Below are positions 1-11,879 of a stretch of DNA of 64,000 nucleotides, piece after piece (within the stretch, counting starts at the first letter, position 1; each line of letters starts with the position of its first letter). The notes below the pieces were generated by a model. It worked only from the letters and a program-made list of their open reading frames with translations, was not told where the DNA came from and made no database searches. The position numbers were made by a program, and so were the translations under genes. The stretch covers positions 55,642-119,641 of the forward strand of contig JBBHKE010001106.1 of NCBI GenBank assembly GCA_037447655.1. Direction: 5' to 3'. Origin of the DNA: Zygnema cylindricum (Eukaryota; Streptophyta; Zygnematophyceae; Zygnematales; Zygnemataceae).

Positions 1-2737
1 TTTACTGCTAGTTTTGAGGAGGATGTCTATTTCATTGCTGAGAAAGGTAGCCATGGGATGTTTAGGCTAATCTTAAGTAATGAAACGAAGAAACTTTATT
101 ATGCTGGTGTTCATGATATTATGATGTGGCATAAGAGGCTTGGGCATGTGAATCTAGATAAGTTAAGAGAGATGAAAAAGATGGGAGTGGTGGAAGGGAT
201 TCAGTTCAGTGAGAGTGATGATATAACTGATTGTAGTGGGTGTGCTCAAGGTAAAGCACACAGAATACCCTTTCCTAAAACAGCCACCTACAAGGGAGAA
301 AAACTTCTAGATCTAGTATACACAGATATTTGGGGACCGGCTAGAGTGCCCTCACCGGGGGGGAAGAGATTTATGATGACTATAACTGATGATTGGTCTC
401 GGTATTCTCGGGTGTATTTTTTGAAAAACAAGTCAGAAGCTAAGGATTGTTCTAGACAATATAAAGCATGGAGCGAAAAACTCCATGAAACTCCAATCAA
501 GAGAGTAAGGAGTGACAATGGTGGAGAGTATACTTCTAACTAGTTTGAGGATTTTTTTAGGGAAGATGGGGTTCAACACCAAAAGACAGTTCCAGAAAAT
601 GCGGAACAGAATGGGGTAGCTGAAAGGTTAAATAGAACACTAAGTGATAGTGTTAGAAGTATGTTGTCGGATAAGAAGATAGGAAAAAGGTTTTGGGCAG
701 AAGCAATGAACTGTGCTAATTACCTCAAAAATAAAGTTCTTACTTCAGCTGTAAAAGATCAAACACCTTATGAGAGATGGACAGGCCGGAAACCAGACTT
801 ATCTCATTTAAAGGTTTTCGGCAGTCAAGTATTCAGTCTAGATACAGATCGGTCTAATTGGAAGCTAGATCCTAAAGGAAAACCGGGATACTTATTAGGA
901 TAAGATGAGGATGTTAAAGGATATAGAGTTTATGATCTAAAAATAGAAGATATAATCTTAGTAAAGCATCTAGTAGTTATGGATGAAGGAAAGTCTGTCG
1001 ACCCCTTCAAATATACAAAGTCAGTAAAAACCAGATTTGAGTCAGAAAATTCTGATGACTTTGAGCTTCCTAACTATCCAAGTTTTAGAGACGATGACAT
1101 TCTTGCAGGTACAAATCAGACTAAAAAGGACTCGGCTGTGGAAACTCCAGTGACAACTCTACCCGAAGCGGAAGACGTGGTGGAAATTGATTCGAAATCA
1201 AGAGATAGGGGAGAAACCAAGTTTGTTCGAAAGAATCCACGAGAACCATCTATTCCGGCCTCAGATTTTGAAGGGGGAAGGAGAAGTAGTAAAAGACTGC
1301 AAGAAAAACAGGTTAATAACAAGGTAACAAAACTATCTCATCAAGATGAACCTCAAACTTATGGAGAGGCGATGACTTGTCCAGAAAGAAATCGGTGGAA
1401 GACAGCCATCAATGAAGAGATGGCCTCAATTATGGCAGCCGATACTTGGGAGCTGGTAGATTGTCCACCTAACCGAAAACCAATCGGTTGTAAGTGGGTT
1501 TTCAAATTAAAACTGAACCTAGATAACACAATCGAGCGCTACAAGGCCCGACTAGTGGCAAAGGGATTTACACAAAAGGAGGGAATTGACTACGAGGAAA
1601 CCTTTGCCCCGGTGGTCAAATTTCCCTCCGTCCGCATACTTCTCAGCCTGGCAGCAGCGGAAGATATGGAAGTGCACCAGATGGACATCAAAACAACCTT
1701 TTTGCATGGAGAATTGGAAGAGGAGATCTTCATGCGACAACCCGAAGAGTTTGTGGAAGAAGGAGAGGAGAGTAAGGTATGCCCGCTGATTAAATCTCTT
1801 TATGGTTTGAAACAGGCGCCTCGACAGTGGAATAAGAAGCTTGATGAGTTTCTTACCGGTCTGGGATATATCCGGATCAGCTCAGATCACTCAATCTATG
1901 TTTTCGAAGATGAGGAAGGTTTTATATTTATTGCAATTTATGTTGATGATTTGCTTGTTTTAAGTAAATCAATGGAAAAAATTAATAAATTGAAAACCGA
2001 TCTTAAGGGGAGATTTGAAATGAAGGATATGGGGGAAGCAAAATATATTTTGGGAATTCAAGTAGAGAGAGTCGGAAAAAGGAAAATTATAAGATTGACT
2101 CAAAAGGAAGCAATAGGGAACATGCTTGAAAAATTTCAAATGGATAAAGCTAATAGTTGTAACACTCCAATGGAGTTGAAGAAGGGAAGTGAGGGGAGTG
2201 AGGAAGAAGGAGTCATAGTCTTAGACGAGGAATTATCTCCTGATGAATAGAAGATCATGCAGACTATTCCTTACAGGCAAGTAGTGGGAAGTCTAATCTA
2301 TTTTATGAATTGTACCCGGCCGGATTTAGCTGCAGCTGTAGGAGTGCAGAGTAAAAGTCTAAATGCTCCCACTAAGAAGGATTGGGAGGCAGCTAAGAGA
2401 GTTCTAAGATACTTGATAGGAACTAGGGATCTATGGTTGCATTTGGGTGGGGAGAATACTGACATCACTACTTGAAGTGATGCTAGTTATGGTGATGCTC
2501 CGATGAGGAGATGCACTTCTGGATATGTATTATATGTGGGTGATGGGGCTTGCTGTTGGAGTAGCAAACAGCAAAAGGTTATTGCTCAGTCAACCATGGA
2601 GGCTGAGTATATGGCCTCTTGCTCTGCTGTAAAAGAATCGATGTGGGTCAAGTCTTTACTTGGTAAACTTGGTCATCTTAACAGTGGTGTGCAGAAAATA
2701 TTTTGTGATAATCAAGCAGCAATCGCTATTTCTGCCA
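1..2737 (+). pseudogene. Copia pol (GAG-pre-integrase, integrase, RT, RNase H), broken by stops
   Basis: Polyprotein fragment. Domains in order: the GAG-pre-integrase zinc region (WHKRLGH near 128-150, then CSGC); the integrase core, with acidic residues in YTDIWGP (about 318), RSDNGGEY (about 512) and EQNGVAER (about 605); and reverse transcriptase with KWVFKLK, LYGLKQAPRQW and the catalytic YVDD near 1940. RNase H follows (MEAEYMAS near 2597, CDNQAAI near 2704). One frame holds throughout, but it is interrupted by four in-frame stops: TAG at 541, TAA at 901, TAG at 2248 and TGA at 2473. The homologous copies A and B have sense codons there. It therefore decayed by point mutation, not by indels. 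The RNase H end lies beyond the E1 insertion. Confidence 0.9.
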
Positions 2738-2742
2738 ATCCT

Positions 2743-3718
2743 TGTTGTTTTGAAAAGTCAGTTTCGTGCGTACGAGACTGTTTGCCCGTAACTGCTAATT
2801 GGATTTAATATGGAGGTTTGAATAGACTCATGGATTGGGGGAGCGAACGGATTGATATATTTAAAGTGACGTAAAAGACTCATTGAGTGGTGTGAACAAG
2901 CTGTGACAAATGGACGGCAGATCGCGAAGGGATCCGATGTAAAATAAACGGAATAGGCGCCGCCAGTACAGCGGAGCTGCGACGCAGTTAAGTCAACGTA
3001 GCTGCGGCTATTTGTATGATCCGTACGGACAAGCGCAGCCAGCGCAGCTAGCGCAGCTGCGGATAATATGACTAGGATAGATCTCGAGTAATGATGATTG
3101 TACGGTAGTGGTAGCTTAGTAGTTGCTTAGTGGTAGCTTGGTTTTCTGACATACCAAGAGTACGGTGTAAATATTATGTACAACAGAGGTTTGTCCTTTT
3201 CACTAGTTAGGTTATTAGAGTAGATACAGTACGGCTGGTATGCCTCCGTACTCTGAGTATAACTTGCAGGACTTAGATTATTTTATGAATCGCAGTCAAG
3301 TTAATCAAAGCTATGGCAAACTGTTTTTTGCATCTTTGACCTGTCGGTGTGATCACTCTGATTGGTGATTTCATGTGAAACTTTGTGGAGTTATTCTATG
3401 ATATAGAATCTATATGTGTGTGAAGTTTCATTGTATTCGAGTATCTATGTAAGATTCTGTGAACAGTCTAACTGGCTAGTTTGTGAAGCTGTCAACTACA
3501 TTTGGGAAACTCTGGAGCTTATATCTTCTAGATTCCTTCGTGGATTTGACTCTAACTTTGAGAGTTTATAGTGTATATGATACACTGGATATTGGTGCAG
3601 TTTGAGATCATTTTGTTTATTGTGGAGTAATCTGTGTCGTCTGAAACACAGCTGTTTTTGAGGTAGTCTGTGGGTGTTTCCGTGAGTAATCCATGGCTGA
3701 AATAAGCTATGGACAACA
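2743..3718 (+). repeat. E1 5' LTR
   Basis: 976 bp, starting TGTTGTTTTGAAAAG and ending GGACAACA. It contains a GC-rich block of GCGCAGC/CAGCTGCGG words near 2956-3065 and an imperfect inverted repeat GATCGCGAAGGGATC at 2920-2934 that is perfect in related LTRs. The gag start codon (3693) lies inside the last 26 bases of this LTR. Confidence 0.88.
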
Positions 3719-5441
3719 GGTTGTGGGCCCACACCCATGGCTACCTATATTTGATGGATCAAAATATCACTGCTGGAAGTGTGCGCTCGAGAGCTACTTC
3801 GAGATGATGGAACTAATGGACGTGGTGGACGGTACCTTGGCCGAAACTTCAAATGGATGGAAAAGTAAAAATCATGAGTGTCTAAGGGTTATTAAGAACT
3901 CCTTGGCTCCGGATTTAGTAATGTCATACATAAGTGTTAAAAAGGCAGCTGAATTATGGAAGTGCTTAGAAAGTATGTATGCAAAGACTTCTTTATATCA
4001 TTGGCTTAGTAGTGTTACCAAAATAGTTGAACACAAGTATGTAGGAGGTAGTATCGAGAAACACTGTATTGACTTACAAGTATTATTTGCAGAAAAATGA
4101 TTTGGCAGGAGGAAACTTTACAGATGCTCAACAAGCTATCATATTAATGAGAAGTCTACCTAAAGAATATAAGAGTGCACTAGATCGATTGACTTTAATT
4201 GATATAAGTGATTGGAGCGTAACTGTAGCTAGACGAGTTATTTTAGATGAAGAGGCTAATAGAAGGGTCTTATCAAGTGAAAGGAATATAAAGGAATCTA
4301 AGTCACAGTTTCAGAAATTTAAAAGTAATAGTGAGTTCGGAGATCGACCAAAGAATTGTTTTTACTGCAATGATTTAGGACATACCTTCAGGGTATGTCC
4401 ATCGTATAAAAGTGCATGTGTTAGAGGAAATTTCAGAGATGGATGGGACAACAACCTAGTTCGAACCCCAACAAGAAAGGAATCAAGTGATTTCGTGAGT
4501 GAGAGACAAGACTCGACAAATGACAAAAGGCATACACCGTGTGTTGACGAATTTATCTACTTACCGACCGTGTGTGTTGTTTGGAATGGAGTAAAGGAGG
4601 AGGTGACAGAAAAGAATTTGGTGTCTGTCCCTTTTCCCGACGTCAGATTGGTGAGTAACAAAGAGTTAAAGGAGGAAGAGTTATTTGAAGAAAGAGAAAT
4701 TAGTGGAAGTGAAGGTTACTTGGAAGTGGAAGCCGAAAAATTCTTAAACATAAAGACTAATAAATTAAACCCAGTATTTCCAGAAGGACCGGGTAAAGAT
4801 ATGAAGAAAACTGGAATTAGGAATAAGGTGTATAATGTGGAAACAGGTGAAAGGAGTTATGCCACCGAAGATAGTGTGGTGAAGGACAAAAGAGAGAAAG
4901 ACACGATTTTTGTGACCTTATCAGATGACAAATCTGTGAGTGAAAATTGCTTACAAGAAAGGTTGTTAACTAAAGTAAGAAGAGTTGAAGGAAGAGATGG
5001 ACACTTTGAAGCAGAAACTAGAAATAAGGTGGACGTGAAAATTGGTGAACTAGGAGAAGAACAAAGAAAAACTGTTCAGAAAATTGGAGTGGGAAAAGAA
5101 GTTTGTGGGAGTGAAAAATGTAATAGAAATGCAAAAGTTAGAAATATAGAAAGGAAAATAGCAAGAAAAGAGTGCAGCTGAAAAGAAGAAGAATCAAAAC
5201 TAGAATTTCTCAGATGAATGAAGTTGATGGAAGTAGCAAATGTATGGAGAAAAACATAAAGGTGAAACATAAAACTGGTATTTTTGACATTAAACGAAGA
5301 GAAAATTGTGACAGAAGTGTAAACTTTAAAACAAGACAAAAGATCATGAGGAAAACAAAAAGAAGATGTAATATTCAAAGGATCAGGGGTAGAAGAAAAC
5401 ATGCTCAGAAAGTGATCAAGAGAAGAGAGCGGGAGAAATGA
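3693..5441 (+). pseudogene. Copia-type gag with charged C-terminal extension (one frameshift)
   Basis: Nucleocapsid/capsid protein that would package element RNA into cytoplasmic particles. The start at 3693 lies inside the LTR and reads across the primer-binding site (…YGQQVVGPHPWLP). The capsid part resembles the UBN2/Copia gag family (WKCALESYFEMM, ELWKCLESMY, RSLPKEY). A CCHC zinc knuckle (CFYCNDLGHTFRVC) is at about 4360-4402. One extra A near 4095-4100 shifts the frame; minus-strand copy C' lacks it. After the knuckle, about 240 residues to the stop at 5179-5181 are rich in E and K and match no family I know. Overlapping reading frame continues K/R-rich to 5441. No protease motif follows. 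Confidence 0.8.
3719..3733 (+). promoter_or_regulatory. E1 primer-binding site (half-tRNA type)
   Basis: GGTTGTGGGCCCACA lies immediately after the LTR. It matches the complement of the initiator-Met tRNA anticodon arm (GGTTATGGGCCCAC in the other elements here) with one mismatch (G for A at base 5). The site is also translated as part of gag (VVGP). Confidence 0.75.
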
Positions 5442-6432
5442 TTTTATGGAGAACGTGAATTTAGAGAAATCTTAATTTTGGAAAAACTGATATTATAAGC
5501 ATGTCTTATACAGTCAACTTCGTTTGACATTCTATTTTTGGTAGGATCTTAGATTTGGTGTTCTTCCTTGTTGAGTTAGTTAATAAGAAACGAAAAGATT
5601 TATTTATGTATTTTTGAAGACGAAGGAGGTGGCGGAAGCAATGGCTTGTTCAGGAAGGAAAGATTCGGGAGACATGGCAGAACACAGCGAAAGCAGTGGA
5701 GAATCATTGGAAGAAGTTCGCGTCGCGAAGCTGTGACACAGCGTAGTAGCGCAAAGAAAGCAGTGGAGAATCATCAGAAGAAGTTCGCGTCGCGAACGGC
5801 GACGCAGCATAGCGGCGCAGCGAAATGAGTGGTGACGTATGACACTTACACGCTGATTATTTTATTCCAGGTGAAGGCAACTAAATATTCAGGGGTTATG
5901 CATTTATGGCGTAAGGGGAGCTATTACAGGACACTTTTTGCAAGAAGGCAGCGAGCGACTGGAAATTGGCAAAGTGCAGCAAAAGCAATGGCGACGTCGG
6001 CAAAGCACTAGTGATATGTTATTTTTGCTAAATTTATTGTATGATGAACAATGGAGGTTGATACAGAATTTTGAATATTTAAATAATTTTTATTTGGAAA
6101 CATTTGCGTACAGCATGGCCTAATGAGTCTAAAGCTTTAGGGGAGTGTAGAATTTGAAAGCTTTAGTCTCAGTAGATGAGGCTATGAGGAGGAAGTTAAA
6201 GGCGAAAAAGAGCAGCAGTGTCAAAATAGCGCAGCGTAGCAGCATAGCATACACGCTGCACTTTGTATTCATACTGCGCTGCGATGTCAAACTAGCGCAG
6301 CGTAGCAGCATAGCAGTACACGCTGCACTTTGTATTCATACTGCGCTGCGATGTCAAACTAGCGCAGCGTAGCAACATAGCAGTACACGCTGCACATTTT
6401 TTTGGGTGCATGAAACTAAATTTTCGGGGGAG
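5442..6432 (+). repeat. E1 non-coding 3' internal region with two tandem repeats
   Basis: No credible reading frame. A 67-bp unit is repeated twice at 5689-5825 (GAAAGCAGTGGAGAATCAT…GCGTCGCGAA). A second tandem repeat of 66-67 bp is at 6229-6394 (2.5 copies, starting GCGCAGCGTAGCAGCATAGCA). A purine tract TTAGGGGAG followed by TGTAGAA at about 6137-6147 looks like an older polypurine/LTR junction. The true polypurine tract is 6419-6432. Confidence 0.75.
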
Positions 6433-7416
6433 TGTTGTTTTGAAAAGTCGGTTTCGTGCGTACGAGACTGTTTGCCCGTAACTGCTAATTGGATTTAATA
6501 TGGAGGTTTGAATAGACTCACGGATTGGGGGAGCGAACGGATTGATATAATTAAAGTGACGTAAAAGACTCATTAAGTGGTGTGAACAAGCTGTGACAAA
6601 TGGACGGCAGATCGCGAAGCGATCCGATGTAAAATAAACGGAATAGGCGTCGCCAGTACAGCGGAGCTGCGACGCAGTTAAGTCAACGTAGCTGCGGCTA
6701 TTTCTATGATCCGTACGGACAAGCGCAGCCAGCGGACAAGCGCAGCCAGCGCAGCTGCGGATAATATGACTAGGATAGATCTCGAGTAATGATGATTGTA
6801 CGGTAGTGGTAGCTTAGTAGTTGCTTAGTGGTAGCTTGGTTTTCTGACATACCAAGAGTACGGTGTAAATATTATGTACAACAGAGGTTTGTCCTTTTCA
6901 CTAGTTAGGTTATTAGAGTAGATACAATACGGCTAGTATGCCTCCGTACTCTGAGTATAGCTTGCAGGACTTAGATTATTTTATGAATCGCAGTCAAGTT
7001 AATCAAAGCAATGGCAAACTCTTTTCTGCATCTTTGACCTGTTGGTGTGATCACTTTGATTGGTGCTTTCATGTGAAACTTTGTGGAGTTATTCTATGAT
7101 AAAGAATCTGTATGTGTGTGAAGTTTCATTTTATTCTAGTATCTCTGTAAGATTCAGTGAACAGTCTAACTAGCTAGTTTGTGAAGCTGTAAACTACATT
7201 TGGGAAACTCTGGAGCTTATATCTTCTAGATTCCTAGGTGGATTTGGCTGTAACTTTGAGAGTTTACAGTGTATATGATACACTGCATATTGGTGCAGTT
7301 TGAGATCATTTTGTTTATTGTGGAGTAATCTATGTTGTCTGAATCACAGCTGTTTTTGAGGTAGTCTGTGGGTGTTTCCGTGTGTAATCCATGGCTGAAA
7401 TAAGCTATGGACAACA
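6433..7416 (+). repeat. E1 3' LTR
   Basis: 984 bp, homologous to the 5' LTR with scattered substitutions and a small duplication of an AGCGGACAAGCGCAGCC-like unit near 6720-6750. The inverted repeat GATCGCGAAGCGATC is at 6610-6624. Divergence of the two LTRs shows that this insertion is not very recent. Confidence 0.88.
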
Positions 7417-7613
7417 ATCCTAAACATCATTTTAAAGCTAAACACATGGACATTAGACTCAGCTTTGTTAGAGGGAAAGTAGAAAATAAAATAATCAGTT
7501 TAGAGTACCGACCAGATAGTGAGATGGTAGCAGATATGATGACCAAACCTGTGCCTTCCCCTAAGCTAATTTTCTGCAGGGAGAAGTGTGGTCTGAAATT
7601 AAAGATTAACTAG
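7417..7613 (+). pseudogene. E0 RNase H C-terminus
   Basis: Continuation of E0 pol after the E1 insertion: KHHFKAKHMDIR, the YRPDSEMVADMMTK motif typical of the Copia pol C-terminus, and a stop TAG at 7611-7613. Joined to the sequence before 2742 with one copy of ATCCT it restores the family alignment. Confidence 0.9.
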
Positions 7614-7626
7614 AAAATAACGGGAG

Positions 7627-8666
7627 TGTAGAAATTAATGGTTTTAAGTATTTTCTAGGTCTGAATAGAAATAAAGAAGCCGAGGCAGTCTACCTCTAAC
7701 TTCTCTCTCCAACTCTCAAACTTTTCGCAGTCATTGAGAAATTGGAGAGGAAGCTAGAGCCATGGCTACCTAGGCTATCCTCAGGTTTACAGGAAATTTA
7801 TATTAGTCTAGGGATTAATTACTAAAATATAGTGCGGGCGACAAGATTTGATCCTGATACCTGCCGGCCGTCAGAGAGTAGATAGCCGGTAACCTTAGCC
7901 GTTAAGTCTAGAGGTAGTGTTACATAGTATATAGTACGATAATGATTTAAACATGTACACGTAGGATAAGTCATTTAACTATAACTGTTAACGGGATACA
8001 TAGATATGGTAGTGTAAAAGTACGAATTGCGGTACGGATAAGAAATCAATACTGCGCATTGATTTCGTAAGCGAAACAAATACCGCGCATGTATTTATTA
8101 TGGCTACGATCAAATGCGAGTTTAATCGGACGGCCGGAATTTGCGCCGAGATCGCGGATGGAGAATTCGGCGGTTTGTGGGCATCGCCACATCGGATGAC
8201 ACGTGGCGATGTAACATTGGAGCGCGGCATCTCCGAGGATTAAAGGAGCGAATCCGGATATTCCACGTGTGGACATTTAGGCCATGTCGTACAATGTCCG
8301 TACATAAAGTACACCGGCAGCTGTACTTTTGCGTACGGAACAGTAATCTGATTGGTTCTGTACATCAGTAGATAGAGTCTGTGAGAGAGATAAGACTTAG
8401 AAAAATTAGAAGATAGGACCCTCTCTCCCAAAGAGCTTCTGTACAAAAGGTCAACTTTGACCCTCCATAACTTACTGCCCAGGAGAGCAAATTCAGAGAT
8501 TCTTTTTGCTATCGACTCAGGAGAGTCTTGCCTTCACAAAGGTGAAGGTGGTCAGAGTTTTTGTCTGCCAGGGTGGCAGTTTTTTTTGCTTAAACACAAA
8601 GGGGTCAGGATTATCCTAGAGGCTTCTTAGTAGCTGTCCACTTTGAGAACTTATGGAGGTCTCACA
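7627..8666 (+). repeat. E0 3' LTR
   Basis: Starts TGTAGAAATTAATGG after the purine tract. It is about 1040 bp long and alignable by landmarks with the LTRs of copies A and B (CATGGCTxCCT, the GATTTGATCC block, ATCTGATTGGTxC, TCTAGAGGCTTC). It contains an antisense tRNA-like module near 7845-7920. The right end is approximate. Confidence 0.75.
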
Positions 8667-9574
8667 GTTTCACATACTTGTTGTAGTCACTGAAGGAGAT
8701 AGAGTGCGATGGAGCCATGGCTGCCTCAGCTCTTTTGGAAGGACTAAAGAGTGACTTAAGTCACTCTCAACAAAAGGTTGAGTTTGGCAGGACTCGAACC
8801 CCACGACCGGCAGAGCGCGGCGTAGCCGTTAGCTCTAACCAGTCTGTCGTAGAAGTCCGTTAGGAGATATAAGGTTTGATAATTATTTAACCTATTGTAT
8901 AATACTAAAACCATTTAACTTAAATATGGACGAATGAACATAGAACTTGTTAAGTTTTAGTGCGAAACCTCATTTCGCACAAAACAAATGAATCGGACAT
9001 TCGTTTCAACGGTCGATAATTGATGTCGGATTTAATCCAATGGCACACGTCATCGTCGAGATCCCGGAATGGTCACTTTGGCTTTTATGGACGTGGCATG
9101 ACCTAGCACCGCGTGGAAGGATGACATTCGGTTGCGGAATTCCGGAGAATATATGAACGAGTGGAAAAGTGACACGCGTCCACTAAGTAGCCTTATCGTA
9201 CACCTGCCATACAAAAAGAACATCAGCCGTAGTACCATTTTTGTATTTTACAGTTATATGATTGGTTCGTACTTCAGTAGATAGGGGTGTGAGAGAGGTT
9301 TAGGACTTAGGAAATTTTGGTAGGTAGTCACCTCTCTCTCTAAGAGAGCTTTGTATAAATTGGCATTTTTGCCGGCTCATAACTAATCGGCTGGTTGGCC
9401 GTTTTAAGTGATTCTTTTTGCTACGGACTCAAAGGAGTCCACGCTGCATAGGGGTGCAGTCAATTTGTCAGTTTGCCTTCCTGGACAGCAGTGGTTGCGT
9501 CTTGAAGAAGGTTAGTTAAATACTATCTAGAGGCTTCCTGTATTCTGTGGTCCAATAAAGGACACAAAATTGCA
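8667..9574 (+). repeat. Copy A 5' LTR, 5'-truncated
   Basis: Starts inside the LTR (CACATACTTGTTGTAGTCACTG) directly after the E0 3' LTR and ends …AAAATTGCA before the primer-binding site. The gag start codon seen in copy B (ATGGAGG) is ATAAAGG here. An antisense tRNA-like module with a consensus B box lies at about 8779-8853. Confidence 0.75.
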
Positions 9575-9589
9575 GGTTATGGGCCCACC
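9575..9589 (+). promoter_or_regulatory. Copy A primer-binding site (half-tRNA type)
   Basis: GGTTATGGGCCCACC follows the LTR terminal CA directly. It is the reverse complement of the initiator tRNA-Met anticodon arm (plant form GGTGGGCCCATAACC, from memory), not of the tRNA 3' end. Confidence 0.8.
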
Positions 9590-10719
9590 CTCTAGGGTTC
9601 CCACCTTCAATGGATCTGGGTGCATCTATTTGGAAGCCATGATGATGGGAGCTTTGTGTGAAAAAAGATACTGGGGTATCGTCAGTGGACAAGTGAAACG
9701 TCCACCTTCGGGAACTCCACAAAGATTTGGAGGAGTAAGGTTTCCTGCAGCAACGGCTGCCTCAACAGAGGAAGCAGATGATGGGGATAGCAGTGTGTCC
9801 GAAAAAGGGAAAGGGAAGGAGACACCCCTTACTCCTATTGCCACAGTACAAGGAGCGGTGATCGTGAAGACCGCGGAGAACGATACTCAAATGTGGGAGG
9901 ATGTAAACATAGCTGCCAAAAACTTCATTCTGAGGCACCTCACTGAAGCTTTGGCCACCCCTTATCTTCACATTTACAAGGCTAAGGAGTTGTGGGTGAG
10001 TTTGGTGGAGATTAATAGAGCAAGAACTATTCAGGAGCTCGAGTTGGCTGAGCAAAAGCTAGTGAGTTACAGTTACAAAGGAGGAAAGATGTTAGATTAC
10101 TGTAATGATTTTTCTTGTATTTATATGGAGATGGAAAGTGTCGGTGGACAGGTACAATGAAAATGAAAGTTAACATCCTTATCATGAAGTTACCAGATGT
10201 GTACGAGAACATAGTGTACACCGTACAGGAAATGCCTGATAGTTCGTGGAAATGTAACACAGTGGTCAGGATGATACTTGTGCAGGAAAACACAATGGAG
10301 ATTAGGAGTGGAGGAGAGAGCATTCAAGCTCTAGCAGCAAGAGGGGACCGTTAGGGGAAGGACCCGAAGAAACCGTACAAAGAGGAAAGAGATCATTCTG
10401 GAGGACTGAGGACCCCAAAGGGTCTTTGTCATTTTTGCAAAAAGCCGGGACACTTGATCGCAGATTGTGTCAAGCTGTTAGAGTTGAGGCTCGAAGAGAA
10501 CCGTAGAGGGGGTTTTCCCGAAGGGAAGAAAAAGGCACTTCTGGTTACAAAAGTGACAAAAAAAACCTAGGATGAGTCTTTTGACGAGGATGTGGAGCTT
10601 CTTATTGACGAGAGTTTGGAGGAGAAGGAGATCCCTTGGAGAGAGAAGTGTGCCCTTGGAGCAATTCGGGAAGCTCCACGGGAAGGATGGATCATCGACT
10701 CAGGTGCATCCATGCATAT
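9575..10719 (+). pseudogene. Copy A gag and protease start, broken
   Basis: Gag of the Copia/UBN2 type (VMGPPSRVPTFNGSG, ILRHLTEALA, then EQKLVSY), a CCHC knuckle LCHFCKKPGHLIADC near 10425-10470 and the Copia protease active site IIDSGASMH near 10690-10719. The frame is lost by a one-base deletion near 10150 and by TAG stops at 10352 (where copy B has TGG) and 10568. The LARD insertion interrupts the protease just after its active-site motif. Confidence 0.85.
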
Positions 10720-11879
10720 TGTTGTTCTTTGGTCTAAAATAGACCGCAGAAGCCACCCAAACTATCATGCAAAAAACTAAGCAAAAATAGGTCGACGAAC
10801 AATCATTTGAAATGCATCCTCCATTTGACATACAACAACATTTAGGGTTTCATGGAATAATCAACATAAATAAACCCTATGACAACATCTAAGGTTTGAT
10901 GGAATAATCGACATAAACAAACCCTAGGACAAATGCATAAACAATGCATATCAAACATATATAAAATAACATAAATAAATAATAACAAAAGAGTGCAATC
11001 TCACATAAACATATAATAAAGAAAAGTATATCAATAAACATATTACTCATTATATCATTCAAAGTGCATGACCTAATCGACAACCCTAAAACACTACATC
11101 TTTGGTCCCCACTTTACTAACCAGCATTGATCATTTAAATATAAACATCATAATCAACACTAATTTATAATAACGCAAAAGACAAAACAATGTTACTCCA
11201 AATATTTACACCGACGCATCCACATATCCGCGTCATAAGTGACAACTTGCTTAGTCACTCGTAGATAAATCCACATAGTGAACCGACATCGTATATGTAC
11301 GGTCCACCTAATTAACACGTCATCAAACAATATGATCCCTTGGAAATATCGGCGGACGCCATCCGCCTTCCACGTGTACCACGAATCACTTGTCAAACAA
11401 TCCGGAACGTCCAAAAATAAATATCGTGTGATTGACGCGATTTCGCGTCACCACTACATAAAAATCTCGGCGGCCTATATCCGCCGTCCGTCGCTCTTAA
11501 TCGGCACCCTTGATGTCGCGCCGCGTGGTCATAAAAATCCACTTGTCGAAACCTCGTACAATCGAAATCATTTTCGTACCGCAAGCGCGTCCCTTGTAAT
11601 AAATGCGCTTGTCGCATTTTGTTTCGTACGCCATGCGTACATTTTCACACTTCGAAAATTTCAAATCGGATCGCTTCGCGATCCGCCGTCCATTTACATT
11701 GCGCATTCCGCGCCACTCAATTAGTCCTTCACGTACATTTAATTTTCTTCGTACATTTACTCCCCCAATCCGCAAATCAATTCGAACCTCCACACTACAT
11801 CGCGTAAATGCGCACGCACGCGAACACGCGCACGCACGAAACGCTCCATACGCACGAAACTAAGTTTTCAAAAACAACA
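10720..11879 (-). repeat. LARD 3' LTR
   Basis: TG…CA bounded on both strands. It contains the perfect hairpin CGGATCGC-TTC-GCGATCCG at 11667-11685 and an end sequence related to the E1 LTR (TTGGGGGAG block), so it belongs to the same LTR lineage as the gag-only elements. Confidence 0.9.

Larger units (their letters stand above)
2743..7416 (+). mobile_element. Gag-only LTR retrotransposon E1, inserted in E0
   Basis: A complete 4.67-kb element with TG…CA LTRs (2743-3718 and 6433-7416), 5-bp target duplication ATCCT, primer-binding site directly after the 5' LTR and a polypurine tract (…TTTTCGGGGGAG) directly before the 3' LTR. The only coding region is a Copia-type gag with a long charged extension. 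No protease, integrase or RT motif is present between 5181 and 6432. It must rely on another element's enzymes. A second member of the family, C', lies on the minus strand at 23043-26374. Confidence 0.9.
1..8666 (+). mobile_element. Copia-type LTR retrotransposon E0, 5' end outside window, split by E1
   Basis: The 3' half of a Ty1/copia element. It is read from base 1 to about 2742, interrupted by element E1 (2743-7416), and resumes at 7417. The flanks of the interruption carry a 5-bp duplication (ATCCT at 2738-2742 and 7417-7421), so the two coding halves were once contiguous. After the stop codon at 7611-7613 there is a purine tract ending CGGGAG (7615-7626) and then the 3' LTR from 7627. 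The LTR end at 8666 (…CACA) is an estimate from alignment by eye with the LTR ends of copies A and B. The next sequence is a 5'-truncated LTR belonging to copy A. Confidence 0.85.

Noticed and set aside
11278-11863. Open frames inside the LARD LTRs (148 and 86 codons), repeated at 13399-13984
   Set aside because: Identical only because the LTRs are recent duplicates; no domain and overlapping frames on both strands.
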